A stretch of 64,000 nucleotides of DNA from CAWIJJ01 sp963836405 (GCA_963836405.1 CAWIJL010000005.1:62001-126000); one strand, 5' to 3'. Positions 29,368 to 38,654 are shown, numbered from the stretch's first letter. Notes: generated by a model from the sequence alone, not told the origin. Numbers and translations: made by a program.

Positions 29368-31790
29368 AGCTCCACCTTCCTGAGCCGCAGCGCATTCAAG
29401 ATCACTGAGACAGAACTGAACGTCATCGCCGCGCTGGCGATCATGGGGCTCAGCACGAGACCGAAGAAGGGGTACAGGACCCCTGCCGCGATCGGGACGC
29501 CGATCGAGTTGTATACGAAGGCGAAGAGCAGATTCTGCCGAATGTTCTGCATCGTGGCGCGGCTCAGCCTTCGCGCGCGGGCGATTCCCCGCAGGTCTCC
29601 GCTCACTAGCGTTACTCCGGCGCTCTCCATCGCGACGTCGGTTCCGGTGCCCATCGCAAGCCCGACGTGAGCCTCCGCGAGCGCGGGAGCATCGTTGACT
29701 CCGTCGCCCGCCATTGCAACCCTTCGACCCGCTGCCTTCAGCCGCTTGACGACGTCCCGCTTCTGCTCCGGCAACACCTCCGCTTCCACATCGTCAATGC
29801 CGACCTGGCGCGCAACGGCGTTCGCGGTAACGCGGTTGTCGCCGGTCAACATCACCACACGGACTCCAGTTTCATGGAGCGACCGGATCGCTTCCCGCGT
29901 GGAATTCTTGACGGGATCGGCCACGCCGATAGCGCCCGCGGGCCGTCCATCGATCGATGCGAGCACAACCGTCTGGCCTGCTTCGCGGAGCTTCTGGGTC
30001 TCCGACTCCAGATCGCCGGTCGCCGCAGAGTGCGAACTCATGAGTCGCGCATTCCCCACGGCGACTTTCCGGCCGCCGACCGTGCCGGCGATTCCTTGTC
30101 CCGTGATGGACTCGAAGTCCGACACTGGCTCCAGCTTTAGGCCGCGATCTTCGGCTGCCTCTACGATTGCCGCGGCCAGCGGATGCTCGCTTGAACGCTC
30201 GACACTGGCCACCAGGCGCAGCAGTTCCGCCTCGCTGACGCTCGATGTGGTCCGGATCGACTCCACTCGGGGTTTGCCTTCGGTCAACGTTCCGGTCTTA
30301 TCCACGACGACCGTATCGATCTTCTCCAGGGTTTCGAGCGCTTCGGCATTCCGTATCAGCACGCCCGCCTGCGCCCCGCGGCCGGTGCCGACCATGATTG
30401 ACATGGGCGTAGCGAGGCCGAGTGCGCAGGGGCACGCAATGATCAGAACGGCGACGGCGTTCACGAGGGCGTGGGCGAGTCTCGGCTCGGGACCAAAAAA
30501 TGCCCAGAGCAGGAACGTGGTCACGGCGACCGCGATCACCGCGGGGACAAACCAGCCGGCAACGCGATCGGCCAGTTTCTGTATCGGCGCCCTCGTCCGT
30601 TGCGCTTCGCTGACCATGCGCACGATCTGCGAGAGCAGAGTGTCCGCGCCCACGCGCTCCGCTTCGAACGTGAATGTGCCCGTGCCGTTGACGGTGCCGC
30701 CGGTCACTCGGTCGCCCGCCTGTTTCTCCACGGGAATCGGCTCGCCGCTGATCATCGATTCGTCAACCGAACTCCTCCCGTCGATCACCGCACCATCTAC
30801 CGGGACTTTCTCGCCCGGTCGCACGCGTACGCGGTTCCCAATGACGATCTGATCCACCGCCACATCGGCTTCGCTGCCATCGTCGTTCACCAGGCGCGCA
30901 CTCTTCGGCGCCAGGCCGAGCAGCGCCTTGATTGCACTGGACGTCTGGCTTCGCGCCCGCAGTTCGAGCACTTGGCCGAGCAACACCAGCGTGATGATCA
31001 CCGCCGCGGGTTCGAAGTACACGGGAGCCTCGGCGCCCATTGTGCGGAACGACGCCGGGATCGCTTGCGGGAACAGCAGGGCGAACACGCTGTACAGATA
31101 TGCCGAGCCGGTTCCGAGCCCGATGAGCGTGAACATGTTAAGACTGCGATTTCTGAGCGACGCCCACGCGCGAGTGAAGAAGGGCCAACCGGCCCACAGA
31201 ACAACGGGTGTAGCAAGCGCGAACTGGACCCAGCGCGAAGCCGTCATGCCAAGCCAGTGAGTCAGTGGTTGGCCCGGCAGAAGGTCGGAGATCATGAATA
31301 GCAAGATCGGCGCCGTGAATCCAACGCTCACCCAGAACCGGCGCGTCATATCCACCAGTTCGGGATTGACCTCTTCCCCGGTCACTTCGCGTGGCTCCAG
31401 CGCCATGCCGCAGATCGGGCAGGAGCCAGGCTCGTTGCGAACGATCTCGGGATGCATGGGACAGGTGTACTCCGTGCGCGCCTTGGGCAGAACGAAGGTC
31501 GCCGGTTCCAGTGCCATGCCGCACTTCGGACATGATCCCGGCCCGATCTGACGGACTTCGGCATCCATGGGGCAGGTGTATTCCACGCCCTCCGGAACCG
31601 CGGGTGTAGCCGGTCGATCCGCTCCGGCGTAATTCTCCGGATGGTCGCGGAACTTCGCCTCGCAAGAGGGATTGCAGAAGTAGTACGTTGTCCCTTTGTA
31701 CTCGACCGTCCCGGTGGCATCCGCCGGCGCGATCGACATCCCGCAGACGGGATCGATGACTTCAGTTGCGGTCTGGTGTTGGTGGTTCAT
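29364..31790 (-). CDS. copA: Copper-translocating P1B-type ATPase
   Basis: The 808-aa membrane pump should export Cu(I) at the expense of ATP. The N-terminus lacks a classical HMA domain. Instead it has a YHS domain (about residues 9-50, DPVCGMSI, TYYFCNPSCEAKF) and two heavy-metal-binding motifs (YTCPMDAEVRQ...CPKCGMALEP and YTCPMHPEIVR...CPICGMALEP). Core ATPase motifs are SGEPIPVEK, the ion-binding CPC in IIACPCALGLATP, the phosphorylated Asp in DKTGTLTEGK, HPLAAAIVEAA and AGDGVNDAPALA. It lies downstream of csoR with a YHS-gene remnant between, and upstream of a decayed DUF4396 gene. Copper control through CsoR is likely. Confidence 0.95.
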   Translation of the reverse strand: MNHQHQTATEVIDPVCGMSIAPADATGTVEYKGTTYYFCNPSCEAKFRDHPENYAGADRPATPAVPEGVEYTCPMDAEVRQIGPGSCPKCGMALEPATFVLPKARTEYTCPMHPEIVRNEPGSCPICGMALEPREVTGEEVNPELVDMTRRFWVSVGFTAPILLFMISDLLPGQPLTHWLGMTASRWVQFALATPVVLWAGWPFFTRAWASLRNRSLNMFTLIGLGTGSAYLYSVFALLFPQAIPASFRTMGAEAPVYFEPAAVIITLVLLGQVLELRARSQTSSAIKALLGLAPKSARLVNDDGSEADVAVDQIVIGNRVRVRPGEKVPVDGAVIDGRSSVDESMISGEPIPVEKQAGDRVTGGTVNGTGTFTFEAERVGADTLLSQIVRMVSEAQRTRAPIQKLADRVAGWFVPAVIAVAVTTFLLWAFFGPEPRLAHALVNAVAVLIIACPCALGLATPMSIMVGTGRGAQAGVLIRNAEALETLEKIDTVVVDKTGTLTEGKPRVESIRTTSSVSEAELLRLVASVERSSEHPLAAAIVEAAEDRGLKLEPVSDFESITGQGIAGTVGGRKVAVGNARLMSSHSAATGDLESETQKLREAGQTVVLASIDGRPAGAIGVADPVKNSTREAIRSLHETGVRVVMLTGDNRVTANAVARQVGIDDVEAEVLPEQKRDVVKRLKAAGRRVAMAGDGVNDAPALAEAHVGLAMGTGTDVAMESAGVTLVSGDLRGIARARRLSRATMQNIRQNLLFAFVYNSIGVPIAAGVLYPFFGLVLSPMIASAAMTFSSVSVILNALRLRKVEL

Positions 31791-31847
31791 GTCAGCCTCT
31801 CGGGATGCTCTCGGGTGCGCCGAGGCACACCCGAGACACCGAGCTCG

Positions 31848-31939
31848 TTACGACTTGGCGTACTGCTCGGGATTCTGATCGAATTTACGTTTGCAGCCTT
31901 GGCCACAGAAGTAATAGGTTTTGCCCTCCTAATCGATAG
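31848..31939 (-). pseudogene. Remnant of a YHS-domain protein with an in-frame TAG
   Basis: Between csoR and copA, the minus strand reads GSID-stop-EGKTYYFCGQGCKRKF, then DQNPEQYAKS and a stop. This is the second half of a YHS metal-binding domain. The normal residue at the stop position is Tyr, so TAT/TAC to TAG is the simplest change. The N-terminal half, including DPVCGM, is absent, and csoR's stop lies directly upstream. The YHS domain at the start of copA is a separate, intact copy. Confidence 0.72.
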
Positions 31940-31945
31940 ACCCAC

Positions 31946-32338
31946 TTAACGAGAGTGTTTGTAGATCAGTTTGACAAGTTCGTCGAACATGGCGTCCGCC
32001 GAATCGTTTCGACCGTCCGCGACCGCCCGAGTGACGCAGTGACGAAGATGATTGCGCATCAACTCCCTTCCGACGGTTCGGAGCGCTTCCTGTGCGGCCG
32101 AGATCTGGATCATGATCTCAGGACAATAGCGGTCATCTTCGACCATCTTCTGCAGACCGCGCACCTGACCCTCCAACCTGCGGAGGCGGCGCAGATTACT
32201 AGCTTTTACCTCAGGATCGACCGCTACGGCGCGCTTGCCGTTGTCAGGCGGCACTTCCGGGGCTGCGCACCCGCAGGATGCAAGGACGGTCAGCTGATCG
32301 GGAGCGTCGTTCTGTCGGGTGGGAACTCGTTTCACCAT
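31946..32338 (-). CDS. csoR: Copper-sensing repressor, CsoR family
   Basis: The 130-aa DUF156-family repressor has an N-terminal extension of about 45 residues with CGCAAPE, unusual for the family. The all-helical core follows: NLRRLRRLEGQVRGLQKMV, then the Cu(I) ligands Cys (DDRYCPEIMIQ), His and Cys (LMRNHLRHCV). This is the C-H-C pattern of true CsoR rather than the nickel pattern of RcnR. Copper binding should release it from DNA and derepress copA. Its promoter region contains a matching operator at 32360-32376. It is transcribed ahead of copA on the same strand. Confidence 0.92.
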   Translation of the reverse strand: MVKRVPTRQNDAPDQLTVLASCGCAAPEVPPDNGKRAVAVDPEVKASNLRRLRRLEGQVRGLQKMVEDDRYCPEIMIQISAAQEALRTVGRELMRNHLRHCVTRAVADGRNDSADAMFDELVKLIYKHSR

Positions 32339-32353
32339 ATACCCCTACCTGGT

Positions 32354-32382
32354 AAATTAATACCGGGCGGGGGTATTGTCAA
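32354..32382 (-). promoter_or_regulatory. csoR promoter with CsoR-type operator in the spacer
   Basis: On the minus strand TTGACA (32377-32382) and TAATTT (32354-32359) are separated by exactly 17 bases. Those 17 bases (32360-32376, plus strand ATACCGGGCGGGGGTAT) form a GC-rich pseudo-palindrome with ATACC/GGTAT ends, the form of known CsoR operators. A repressor bound there would block polymerase directly. The expected transcript start is about nine bases before the csoR ATG. AGGTAGGGG lies immediately upstream of the start codon. Confidence 0.78.
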
Positions 32383-32389
32383 TACCCGT

Positions 32390-32591
32390 CTAAGCGTGGG
32401 CGTGCGACATGGCACGGCAGCTTTGTTCGCAACGGTGGCACTTGGTCGGCGCAAGCCTGCCTCGTATGGTGGTCTTGGCCGAAGCGCTGGTAGCTGTCTG
32501 CACACGCTTTGCAGATATCTGCGCAGGCGCCGCAGTACTGCGGATGGTAATCGCTCATGCGGAGCATGAAATCCGCGCTCGTGATGCATAC
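32390..32591 (-). pseudogene. Remnant of a Csp-like four-helix copper-binding protein
   Basis: The minus strand reads VCITSADFMLRMSDYHPQYC, then GACADICKACAD. After a one-base insertion near 32445 it continues in another frame as CHRCEQSCRAMSHAHA and a stop at 32390. The cysteine spacing (CxxCxxxCxxC) and helices match the second half of copper-storage (DUF326-like) proteins. The N-terminal half is missing. It lies immediately upstream of the csoR promoter and was presumably part of the same copper module. Confidence 0.7.
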
Positions 32592-32980
32592 GGTACTCTC
32601 GTTTCTCCTCCCGCGGACTTTGCACCAGGGGCCTCCGTTGCGCCCGAATGTAGGGTAGGTTTGGTGGGATCTGAGAGGATGCCTCGGGCCGCATCAGGCC
32701 TGAGCTTTCATCGCCGAATGGCTGCTTCCGGGATTTCCGAGCGACTCGCGACCGAGTGTTATCTCGTAAGCGCGAAAGTCAGTGTTTATGACAGAGGGTC
32801 AGGCTGTGCTGGCCAGAATGGAACGGCGGCGCTGTTTGACGATAGGCTAAACAGCGGGTCCGCGTTTATCCGGAACGGATTCCTCACACGTTACAACGAA
32901 CACCTGTTTGCCGATCTTGATTTGGTGGGTTACACATTCGTTGTGCTGCTCTGTTCAACCTGCGTCCCTCGCGCCCTCCG
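32592..32980. other. Intergenic region without a supported gene
   Basis: About 390 bases lie between the copper module and the ADOP permease stop codon. Base composition is less GC-rich than in the flanking genes, and several ORFs cross it in both directions without recognisable content. Nothing could be named. Confidence 0.4.
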
Positions 32981-35536
32981 CTATTCGTGGCGGAGCGCCC
33001 GAAGCGGATCGATCCGCAGCGCCCTCTGGGCCGGCAGCGCCGCCGCGACCGCGGCCGTCGCCAGGAACACCGCCACCGCACCCGCGTAGGCCGCGGGGTC
33101 CAGGTTGCTGAGCCCCCACAGCCGCCCCTGCAAGACCTGCGACAATCCCGCCGCTGCGGTTACTCCAGCGGCCAAACCCACCCCCACGGGCAAAGCCAGA
33201 TGCCGCAGCACCACAGCCAGTACGCCGGCCGGCCGGGCCCCCAGTGCCATGCGGATGCCGATCTCTTTGGTCCGCTGCGAAACGGTATAAGAAACCACCC
33301 CGATGATTCCGAAGCAGGCCAGCAGTTGCGCGATCAACCCGAGCGAGCTGACAGCCAGCGTGCTGTACTCCGCGCCTTCCAGCCTGTCTCGATAGGCGCT
33401 GCTCAATAGTTCGACGGTCGGAAACACGTTCGGGTCGAGCCCCCTCGCGGCCGTCGTCACCGCTCCCGCCAGGTTGTTGGACGGCCCGCCCGTTCTGACC
33501 AGCATCGCCAGCGAAGGCCAGTGCCCATCCTCGATCGGAAAATATGCCTGGACCGTATCGGCGTCGCCGAACTTCATCAACCGCACATCGCCCGCGATTC
33601 CCACCACCCGGAACGGATCGCCCAATACCATCGTCTTCCCGATGGGGTCCTCTCGCGGCCAAGCCTGGCGCGCCATCGCTTCGCTGACCACCGCGACATG
33701 CCGTTCACCGGGCCCCATCGCGCGGCCCCGCAAAATCGGGATATTCATTGTCTCGAAGAACCCGGAGCTGACATGATTGAACTCGAACTCCACCTGGTGT
33801 CCGTTGATTTCCGTTCCCGCCGTCATGGTCACGTGTCCCAGCGGCGGGCTCAGCGCCAGCGCCACGGATTGGACGCCCCCCATCCCGCGCAGCCGCCCTT
33901 CGAGCGTTTCCAGATACGCGCGCGACCGGTTCGTCGTGTAACCGTTCCCCGCGAGGCCCGGGTTAATCGAGATCACCCGGGCGAATTCGAATCCCGGAGA
34001 GCTTCCTGTGACCAGGTTTAGCGATCGCGCCAGAAGCCCCGCCACGATCAGAAGCACGCAGCTCGCTGCAACTTGCGCGCCGATCAGAATCTGTCTCGCC
34101 GCCTGCGCCCGATTCCGCTGCCGGCCGATCTGTAGCGCGGGCGTGAGCCCGAACGCGATGGCCGACGCAAAGCCCGCCGCCAGCGCGAACACCATCACCC
34201 GCCAGTCCGGAGCCGCATTTATCCAGGCCGGAGCACCCGAGGCCAGCAGCAGGGCGCGCAGCACCACCGCCCCCAACACCAGCCCCGCGCCTGAGCCCAG
34301 CACTGCCAGCAGCAGGCTCTCGGTGAACAACTGCCGGATGAGCCTTCCCGTGCCCGCCCCGATGGCGACTCGAATCGCGATCTCGCGCTGCCGCGAGACG
34401 CCGTGCGCCAGCAGCATGCTTCCCAGATTGCCGCACGCCACCGCCAGGATCAGCAGCGTCAAGGCCCCGGCCAGCCCGAATACCGGATAGATCGGATCCC
34501 GCTGCTCGGCGCCCGTTCCTCGCCGGTTCCCGATCACCATGCTCTTGATGTAGCCGCCGGGCTCGCTCGGCAGCCGCTCCCGCTGCCAGATCTCGTCGGG
34601 ATATTGCCGGCGCAACTCGGCGGCGAGCGACGCCAGTTCTTCCTCCGCCGCCTTCGGGCTCCCGCCCCTGCGCAGCCGTCCCCACAGGCTGACGCCCGGA
34701 CTCTCTACCGACAAGTCCGTCAGCAGCTGGCTCCCTTTCACAAAGTACGGTTGCTGCGCGATCGGCGCCCAGAATGCAGGCTCGCCGATACCCGATCCCA
34801 CCCCGCCGAAGTTTTTGGCGGCCACTCCCACCACCGTCGCCGCCTTCCCGTTGATGCGAAGCGTCGCGCCCACCGCCGCCGGGCTGCCGCCGAAATGCCG
34901 CTGCCAGAAATCGTCGCTCAGCACCACCACCGGGTCCGCCCCGGCCGCTTCGTCCCGCGCCGGATCGAGCGTCCGTCCCAGGCTCGAAGCGCCTCCCAGT
35001 TCGCCGAAGAAGTTGGCGGTTACGAAACTTGCATCGAGCGGCCGTCCCTCGCCTTCGATCGACACGCCGGTCTTGTTCACCGCGATCACCGCCTCCAGAG
35101 TCCGCGAGTGCTGCCGGAAAAAGGCCGCCTCCGGGTAGGGGACCGCGAACGCGTACCGGTCGATGCCGCGGCGGTGGAAGCGCAGCAGGGAATCGGGTTC
35201 CCGAACGTCGATCGGCCGCAACACCATCAGGTTGAAAAAGGCGAACACCGCGACGTTGACGCCGATGCCCGTCCCCAGCATCACGATCGCCCCCAGCGTG
35301 AATGCCGGCGATTTGCGCAACACCCGCGCCGCGTACCGGAGATCCTGGCCGAAACGGTCGATCCAGTTCCACCCCCACGCCTCCCGGGCCTCCTCCCGCA
35401 GCCACAGCGCGTTGCCCAGCGGCATATTGCCGTGGCGCGCGGACATCTCGCGGTGGAACTCCAGGTCGCCGGCAAGTTCCCGGTCCAGCCGGCGGCGGTT
35501 CAAAAGGTAATGGAGGCGGCGCAAAAACGTTCTCAT
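32981..35536 (-). CDS. ADOP-type MacB-like ABC permease
   Basis: The 851-aa protein has the 'acidobacterial duplicated orphan permease' layout. A soluble N-terminal region (LDRELAGDLEFHREM, DLRYAARVLRKSPAFTLGAI) precedes a first FtsX-like half. A membrane helix is followed by a MacB-type periplasmic domain (SDDFWQRHFGGSPAAVGATL) and three helices containing GNLGSMLLAHGVSRQREIAIRVAIGAG. The second half repeats the arrangement and ends RIDPLRALRHE. No ATPase gene is adjacent, which is the rule for this family. The PadR repressor gene lies nine bases upstream on the same strand, so the two are co-transcribed. The substrate is unknown. Members differ from MacB in carrying both permease halves in one chain. 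Confidence 0.92.
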   Translation of the reverse strand: MRTFLRRLHYLLNRRRLDRELAGDLEFHREMSARHGNMPLGNALWLREEAREAWGWNWIDRFGQDLRYAARVLRKSPAFTLGAIVMLGTGIGVNVAVFAFFNLMVLRPIDVREPDSLLRFHRRGIDRYAFAVPYPEAAFFRQHSRTLEAVIAVNKTGVSIEGEGRPLDASFVTANFFGELGGASSLGRTLDPARDEAAGADPVVVLSDDFWQRHFGGSPAAVGATLRINGKAATVVGVAAKNFGGVGSGIGEPAFWAPIAQQPYFVKGSQLLTDLSVESPGVSLWGRLRRGGSPKAAEEELASLAAELRRQYPDEIWQRERLPSEPGGYIKSMVIGNRRGTGAEQRDPIYPVFGLAGALTLLILAVACGNLGSMLLAHGVSRQREIAIRVAIGAGTGRLIRQLFTESLLLAVLGSGAGLVLGAVVLRALLLASGAPAWINAAPDWRVMVFALAAGFASAIAFGLTPALQIGRQRNRAQAARQILIGAQVAASCVLLIVAGLLARSLNLVTGSSPGFEFARVISINPGLAGNGYTTNRSRAYLETLEGRLRGMGGVQSVALALSPPLGHVTMTAGTEINGHQVEFEFNHVSSGFFETMNIPILRGRAMGPGERHVAVVSEAMARQAWPREDPIGKTMVLGDPFRVVGIAGDVRLMKFGDADTVQAYFPIEDGHWPSLAMLVRTGGPSNNLAGAVTTAARGLDPNVFPTVELLSSAYRDRLEGAEYSTLAVSSLGLIAQLLACFGIIGVVSYTVSQRTKEIGIRMALGARPAGVLAVVLRHLALPVGVGLAAGVTAAAGLSQVLQGRLWGLSNLDPAAYAGAVAVFLATAAVAAALPAQRALRIDPLRALRHE

Positions 35537-35545
35537 GGCTGAATC

Positions 35546-35872
35546 TCAGGCACTCTGGAGAATGGTTCGAATGGCTTCGTGGACGCGGTGATAGTCCGAC
35601 AGTTCCGATGCAAGCTGCTTTCGGCCCGCCGTGGTCAGCCGGTAGAAACGCACCTTGCGGTTGGTTTCCGAAATGCCCCAGTCGGCGGTCGCCCAGCCCC
35701 TCAGCAGAATCTTCTGGAGTGCGGGATATAGCGCCCCTTCCTCCACCTGAAGCACTTCCGACGAGAGGGAGTGGATCCGCTGGGCGATCGCATACCCGTG
35801 CAGCGGCCCGGACTTGAGCACACGCAGGATCAGCAAGGTCAGCGCGCCCGAAGGCATCTCGTGTCTAGGCAT
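35546..35872 (-). CDS. PadR-family transcriptional regulator
   Basis: The 108-aa winged-helix protein has the PadR core (GALTLLILRVLKSGPLHGYAIAQRI, EGALYPALQKI, RKVRFYRLTTAGRKQL), followed by a short C-terminal dimerisation helix. It probably represses its own promoter and the ADOP permease gene that follows nine bases later. The ligand is unknown. A near-consensus promoter lies directly upstream. Confidence 0.9.
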   Translation of the reverse strand: MPRHEMPSGALTLLILRVLKSGPLHGYAIAQRIHSLSSEVLQVEEGALYPALQKILLRGWATADWGISETNRKVRFYRLTTAGRKQLASELSDYHRVHEAIRTILQSA

Positions 35873-35887
35873 AAATTCTATATGGGT

Positions 35888-35916
35888 ATCCTACCGGCGC
35901 CGCGCACTCATGTCAA
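35888..35916 (-). promoter_or_regulatory. Sigma-70 promoter of the PadR-ADOP unit
   Basis: The minus strand reads TTGACA (35911-35916), 17 bases, TAGGAT (35888-35893). The PadR ATG lies 15 bases further on. The AT-rich ATACCCATATAGAAT between -10 and start could hold a PadR operator (inference). Confidence 0.75.
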
Positions 35917-36041
35917 CCCCTATCCGCCTGCGGGCCGCCGAAGAGGCCGAGCAGCTCGTCGATCAATTCGGCCGCGCGCCGGTCCTCCCCGGACGCTGCT
36001 CGAGCCGGGCGTGTTCGGCATCTTCAGCCGATTCCCGCCCC

Positions 36042-37574
36042 TTACCGCAGGCGCAGGCCGAATGACGGATCCTCGCGCGTGCCGCCGATGTGTATCGGAA
36101 TCACCGCGCCCGCCTTCTGTTTCTTGAAGAATGGATCCAGCGCCTTCAGCAGGAACGATTTCCAACCCGTCGTCATCTCCGAGACCTTGGCGTCGGTGGT
36201 CGCCGTGCCGCGGAAATCGAGCGCCCCGCCTTGCAGCGCATACGTGCCGTTCAGCCGGATATCGGCTCCAGGCACCGCAAATTGCAGGCCGTTCAGCGCG
36301 ATCACGCCGTCCTTCAGCCGGAACCGGCCGCGCAAATTGCTGAGCACGTCCGAATCGCCCCCGCCCTCCGGATCGCCCTGCGCCCGTTCGCTCAGCCCGG
36401 AAAGTTTCTTCTGCGTTTCCGCGCTGGTGAACTTGCCCGCTTCGATATCGAAGCGCCCGTCCAGGTGCATCTTCTGCATGATGTCGCGGTCCCCCGGTGG
36501 AATCTCGATCAGCGACCGGAAGCTGATGCGCCCCGTCATCGGCGGCCGCTTCTTCACCCCGAGCTTCAGCACATCCGCCAGGTACCCGTTTTCCACCACC
36601 GCGTTCAGCCGCACCGTCTTGCCCTTTTCCCCGGGCTTGCCGGTGACCCCGCCTTCCGTCCGCACCGTGGTCCGGCCGAAAGTCGCAACCACCGGGTGCA
36701 GCAGCGTGTCGCCGCTGGTGCCGTCCACCGTCGCCTTGAAATCCGTCTTCAGGTCAACCGGGTTGCCCGCCGATGTCACCATGAAATTCGGAGTGTCGGT
36801 TGTGCCCGCCACCTCCAGCCGTTCCAATACACCATCGAACTTCCCGGTGCTGGAGAGCTTCCCGGCGATTCCCTTGAAATCGCCCAGGTCGGCATGCTCG
36901 AAGCGGTACGTTCCCTTCACCGCGGTCCGCCGCGGCGTGCGCGCGTTCCACGGCCCAAACTCGCCGCTCGTGTCGATGAGCCCCGGAGGCTTCGCGTTGC
37001 GCAGTTGCGCGTCGAAGTGCATGGGCCGCTCGGCCCCCGCCGATTTCAGCCGCAGCTTGTAAATGTTCCAGACCAGCGGCTCCTTGCCGGGGTCCTTCGG
37101 CAGGATGCGCAGCACCGTGCCGTCGGCCGCGAGCTCCGCGATCTCCAGCTTCGGCCCCTCCCCGCCGCCTGACTCCCCGCCGCTGTCCGCGCTGTCGTCG
37201 TCGCGCCCGCGCGCCAGCGTGATCTCCAGCCCCTCCAGGTTCGCCATCCGGACTCTCTTGCTCGACCCCAGCATCCCCCACCAGGTGCTCCACGCCTCCA
37301 CGCTGCGAATGCGGATCATCGGCGGCAGGCCCGCATCGGCGTCCCGCTTGCGCAGCGCCAGCCCTTCCACCGTGCCGTGCGGTTGCGGAAAAAATCCCAC
37401 CGAGAGGGAGCCGATCTCCACCTTGCTGTCGAACTTCTGTTCGAGCGCGGAAATCAACTGCCGCTTGGCCATCGGCGAAAGCCACCAGCCCGCGATCATG
37501 AGCGCGACCACGGCCAGCACCACCAGCCCGGCCGCCAGTGCCAATACCCAACGAGAAACGGGAACGTTCTTCAA
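36042..37574 (-). CDS. AsmA family protein
   Basis: The 510-aa protein has one N-terminal membrane helix (WVLALAAGLVVLAVVALMIAG) and a large beta-rich periplasmic region. The region opens with LEQKFDSKVEIGSLSVGFFP, a typical AsmA start, and contains VRMANLEGLEITL. The C-terminal part (RLKDGVIALNGLQFAVPGA, GTYALQGGALDFRGTATTDA) matches the AsmA-like C-terminal domain. These proteins belong to the bridge-like lipid-transfer group and are linked to outer-membrane lipid homeostasis. The annotated TTG start is weak; nearby alternatives exist. It follows hemB by 55 bases on the same strand and may be co-transcribed. Confidence 0.82.
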   Translation of the reverse strand: MKNVPVSRWVLALAAGLVVLAVVALMIAGWWLSPMAKRQLISALEQKFDSKVEIGSLSVGFFPQPHGTVEGLALRKRDADAGLPPMIRIRSVEAWSTWWGMLGSSKRVRMANLEGLEITLARGRDDDSADSGGESGGGEGPKLEIAELAADGTVLRILPKDPGKEPLVWNIYKLRLKSAGAERPMHFDAQLRNAKPPGLIDTSGEFGPWNARTPRRTAVKGTYRFEHADLGDFKGIAGKLSSTGKFDGVLERLEVAGTTDTPNFMVTSAGNPVDLKTDFKATVDGTSGDTLLHPVVATFGRTTVRTEGGVTGKPGEKGKTVRLNAVVENGYLADVLKLGVKKRPPMTGRISFRSLIEIPPGDRDIMQKMHLDGRFDIEAGKFTSAETQKKLSGLSERAQGDPEGGGDSDVLSNLRGRFRLKDGVIALNGLQFAVPGADIRLNGTYALQGGALDFRGTATTDAKVSEMTTGWKSFLLKALDPFFKKQKAGAVIPIHIGGTREDPSFGLRLR

Positions 37575-37629
37575 TTCACGGCTGAGGCGTGCACCGAACG
37601 TGCCAATGCGCGGAATCGCCCGCTTCGCG

Positions 37630-38601
37630 CTACCCCAGCAGGCGCGCCGCCGGCTTGGCGAAGTACGTCAGGATGATCGACGCCCCGGCGCGCGTGATCG
37701 AGGTCAGCGTTTCCATCATGGCCCGCTCTTCGTCGATCCACCCGTTCCGCGCCGCCGCGATAATCATCGAGTATTCGCCGCTCACCTGGTACGCCGCGAT
37801 GGGAACGTCGAACCGCCGCCGCGCCTCCGCGATCAGGTCCAGGTAGGCGAGCGCCGGCTTCACCATGATCATGTCCGCGCCTTCCTCCAGGTCGAGCACG
37901 ATCTCCCGCATCGCCTCCCTGCCGTTGGCGGGATCCATCTGGTAACTGCGCCGGTCGCCGAACTGCGGCGCCGATTCCGCCGCCTCGCGGAACGGCCCGT
38001 AAAACACCGATGCGAACTTGGCCGCGTAGGAGAGGATCGGGATCTTCTCGAAACCGTTGGCGTCTAACGCCTGCCGGATCGCCCACACCCGCCCGTCCAT
38101 CATGTCCGACGGCGCCACGATGTCGGCCCCCGCGCGGGCATGCGAAAGCGCCGACTTCGCCAGCCATTGCAGCGTCGTGTCGTTGTCCACATCGCCGTCC
38201 TTCACGTACCCGCAATGGCCGTGGCTGGTGTACTCGCAATTGCAAACATCGGTGAGGATCAGCAGCTTCCGCGTTTCCGCGCGGATGGCGCGAATCGCCC
38301 GCTGCACGATCCCGTTCTCGTCGTAAGCCCCCGTCGCCATCTCGTCCTTGGTTTCCGGCAGCCCGAAAAGAATCACCCCGCCGATGCCGAGCGCCTCCAC
38401 CTCCAGGCACTCCTTCACCAATTCGTCGATCGACATCTGGTAATTCCCCGGCATCGCGCCGATTTCCCGCTTCACCCCTTCGCCCGGACACACGAAAAGC
38501 GGCAGAATGAATTGCGCCGGTTGCAGGTGCGTTTCCCTCACCAGGTTGCGCAGGCTCTCGGTGGCCCGCAGCCGGCGGGGGCGGTGGATGGGGAAGGGCA
38601 T
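37630..38601 (-). CDS. hemB: Delta-aminolevulinic acid dehydratase (porphobilinogen synthase)
   Basis: HemB condenses two 5-aminolevulinate molecules to porphobilinogen in the cytoplasm. The 323-aa product has normal length. It shows the zinc-type cysteine cluster TDVCNCEYTSHGHCGYV and the Schiff-base lysines in YAAKFASVFYGPFR and MIMVKPALAYLD. The start was placed at MPFPIHRPRRLR; a frame to 38691 crosses the promoter of the divergent small gene. A TACAAT box lies seven bases upstream of this ATG, and AGGAG a little further. It catalyses the step after HemL, which is encoded 28 kb away. Confidence 0.96.
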   Translation of the reverse strand: MPFPIHRPRRLRATESLRNLVRETHLQPAQFILPLFVCPGEGVKREIGAMPGNYQMSIDELVKECLEVEALGIGGVILFGLPETKDEMATGAYDENGIVQRAIRAIRAETRKLLILTDVCNCEYTSHGHCGYVKDGDVDNDTTLQWLAKSALSHARAGADIVAPSDMMDGRVWAIRQALDANGFEKIPILSYAAKFASVFYGPFREAAESAPQFGDRRSYQMDPANGREAMREIVLDLEEGADMIMVKPALAYLDLIAEARRRFDVPIAAYQVSGEYSMIIAAARNGWIDEERAMMETLTSITRAGASIILTYFAKPAARLLG

Positions 38602-38654
38602 GAAGCGGATTGTAACTCCTGGCGCGCCGGGTATGATTCCCTTAAAGGGGGGAC

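Noticed and set aside
31848..31939. Stop-codon recoding in the YHS remnant (because selC is present)
   Set aside because: The interrupting codon is TAG, not TGA, and the N-terminal half of the domain is missing.
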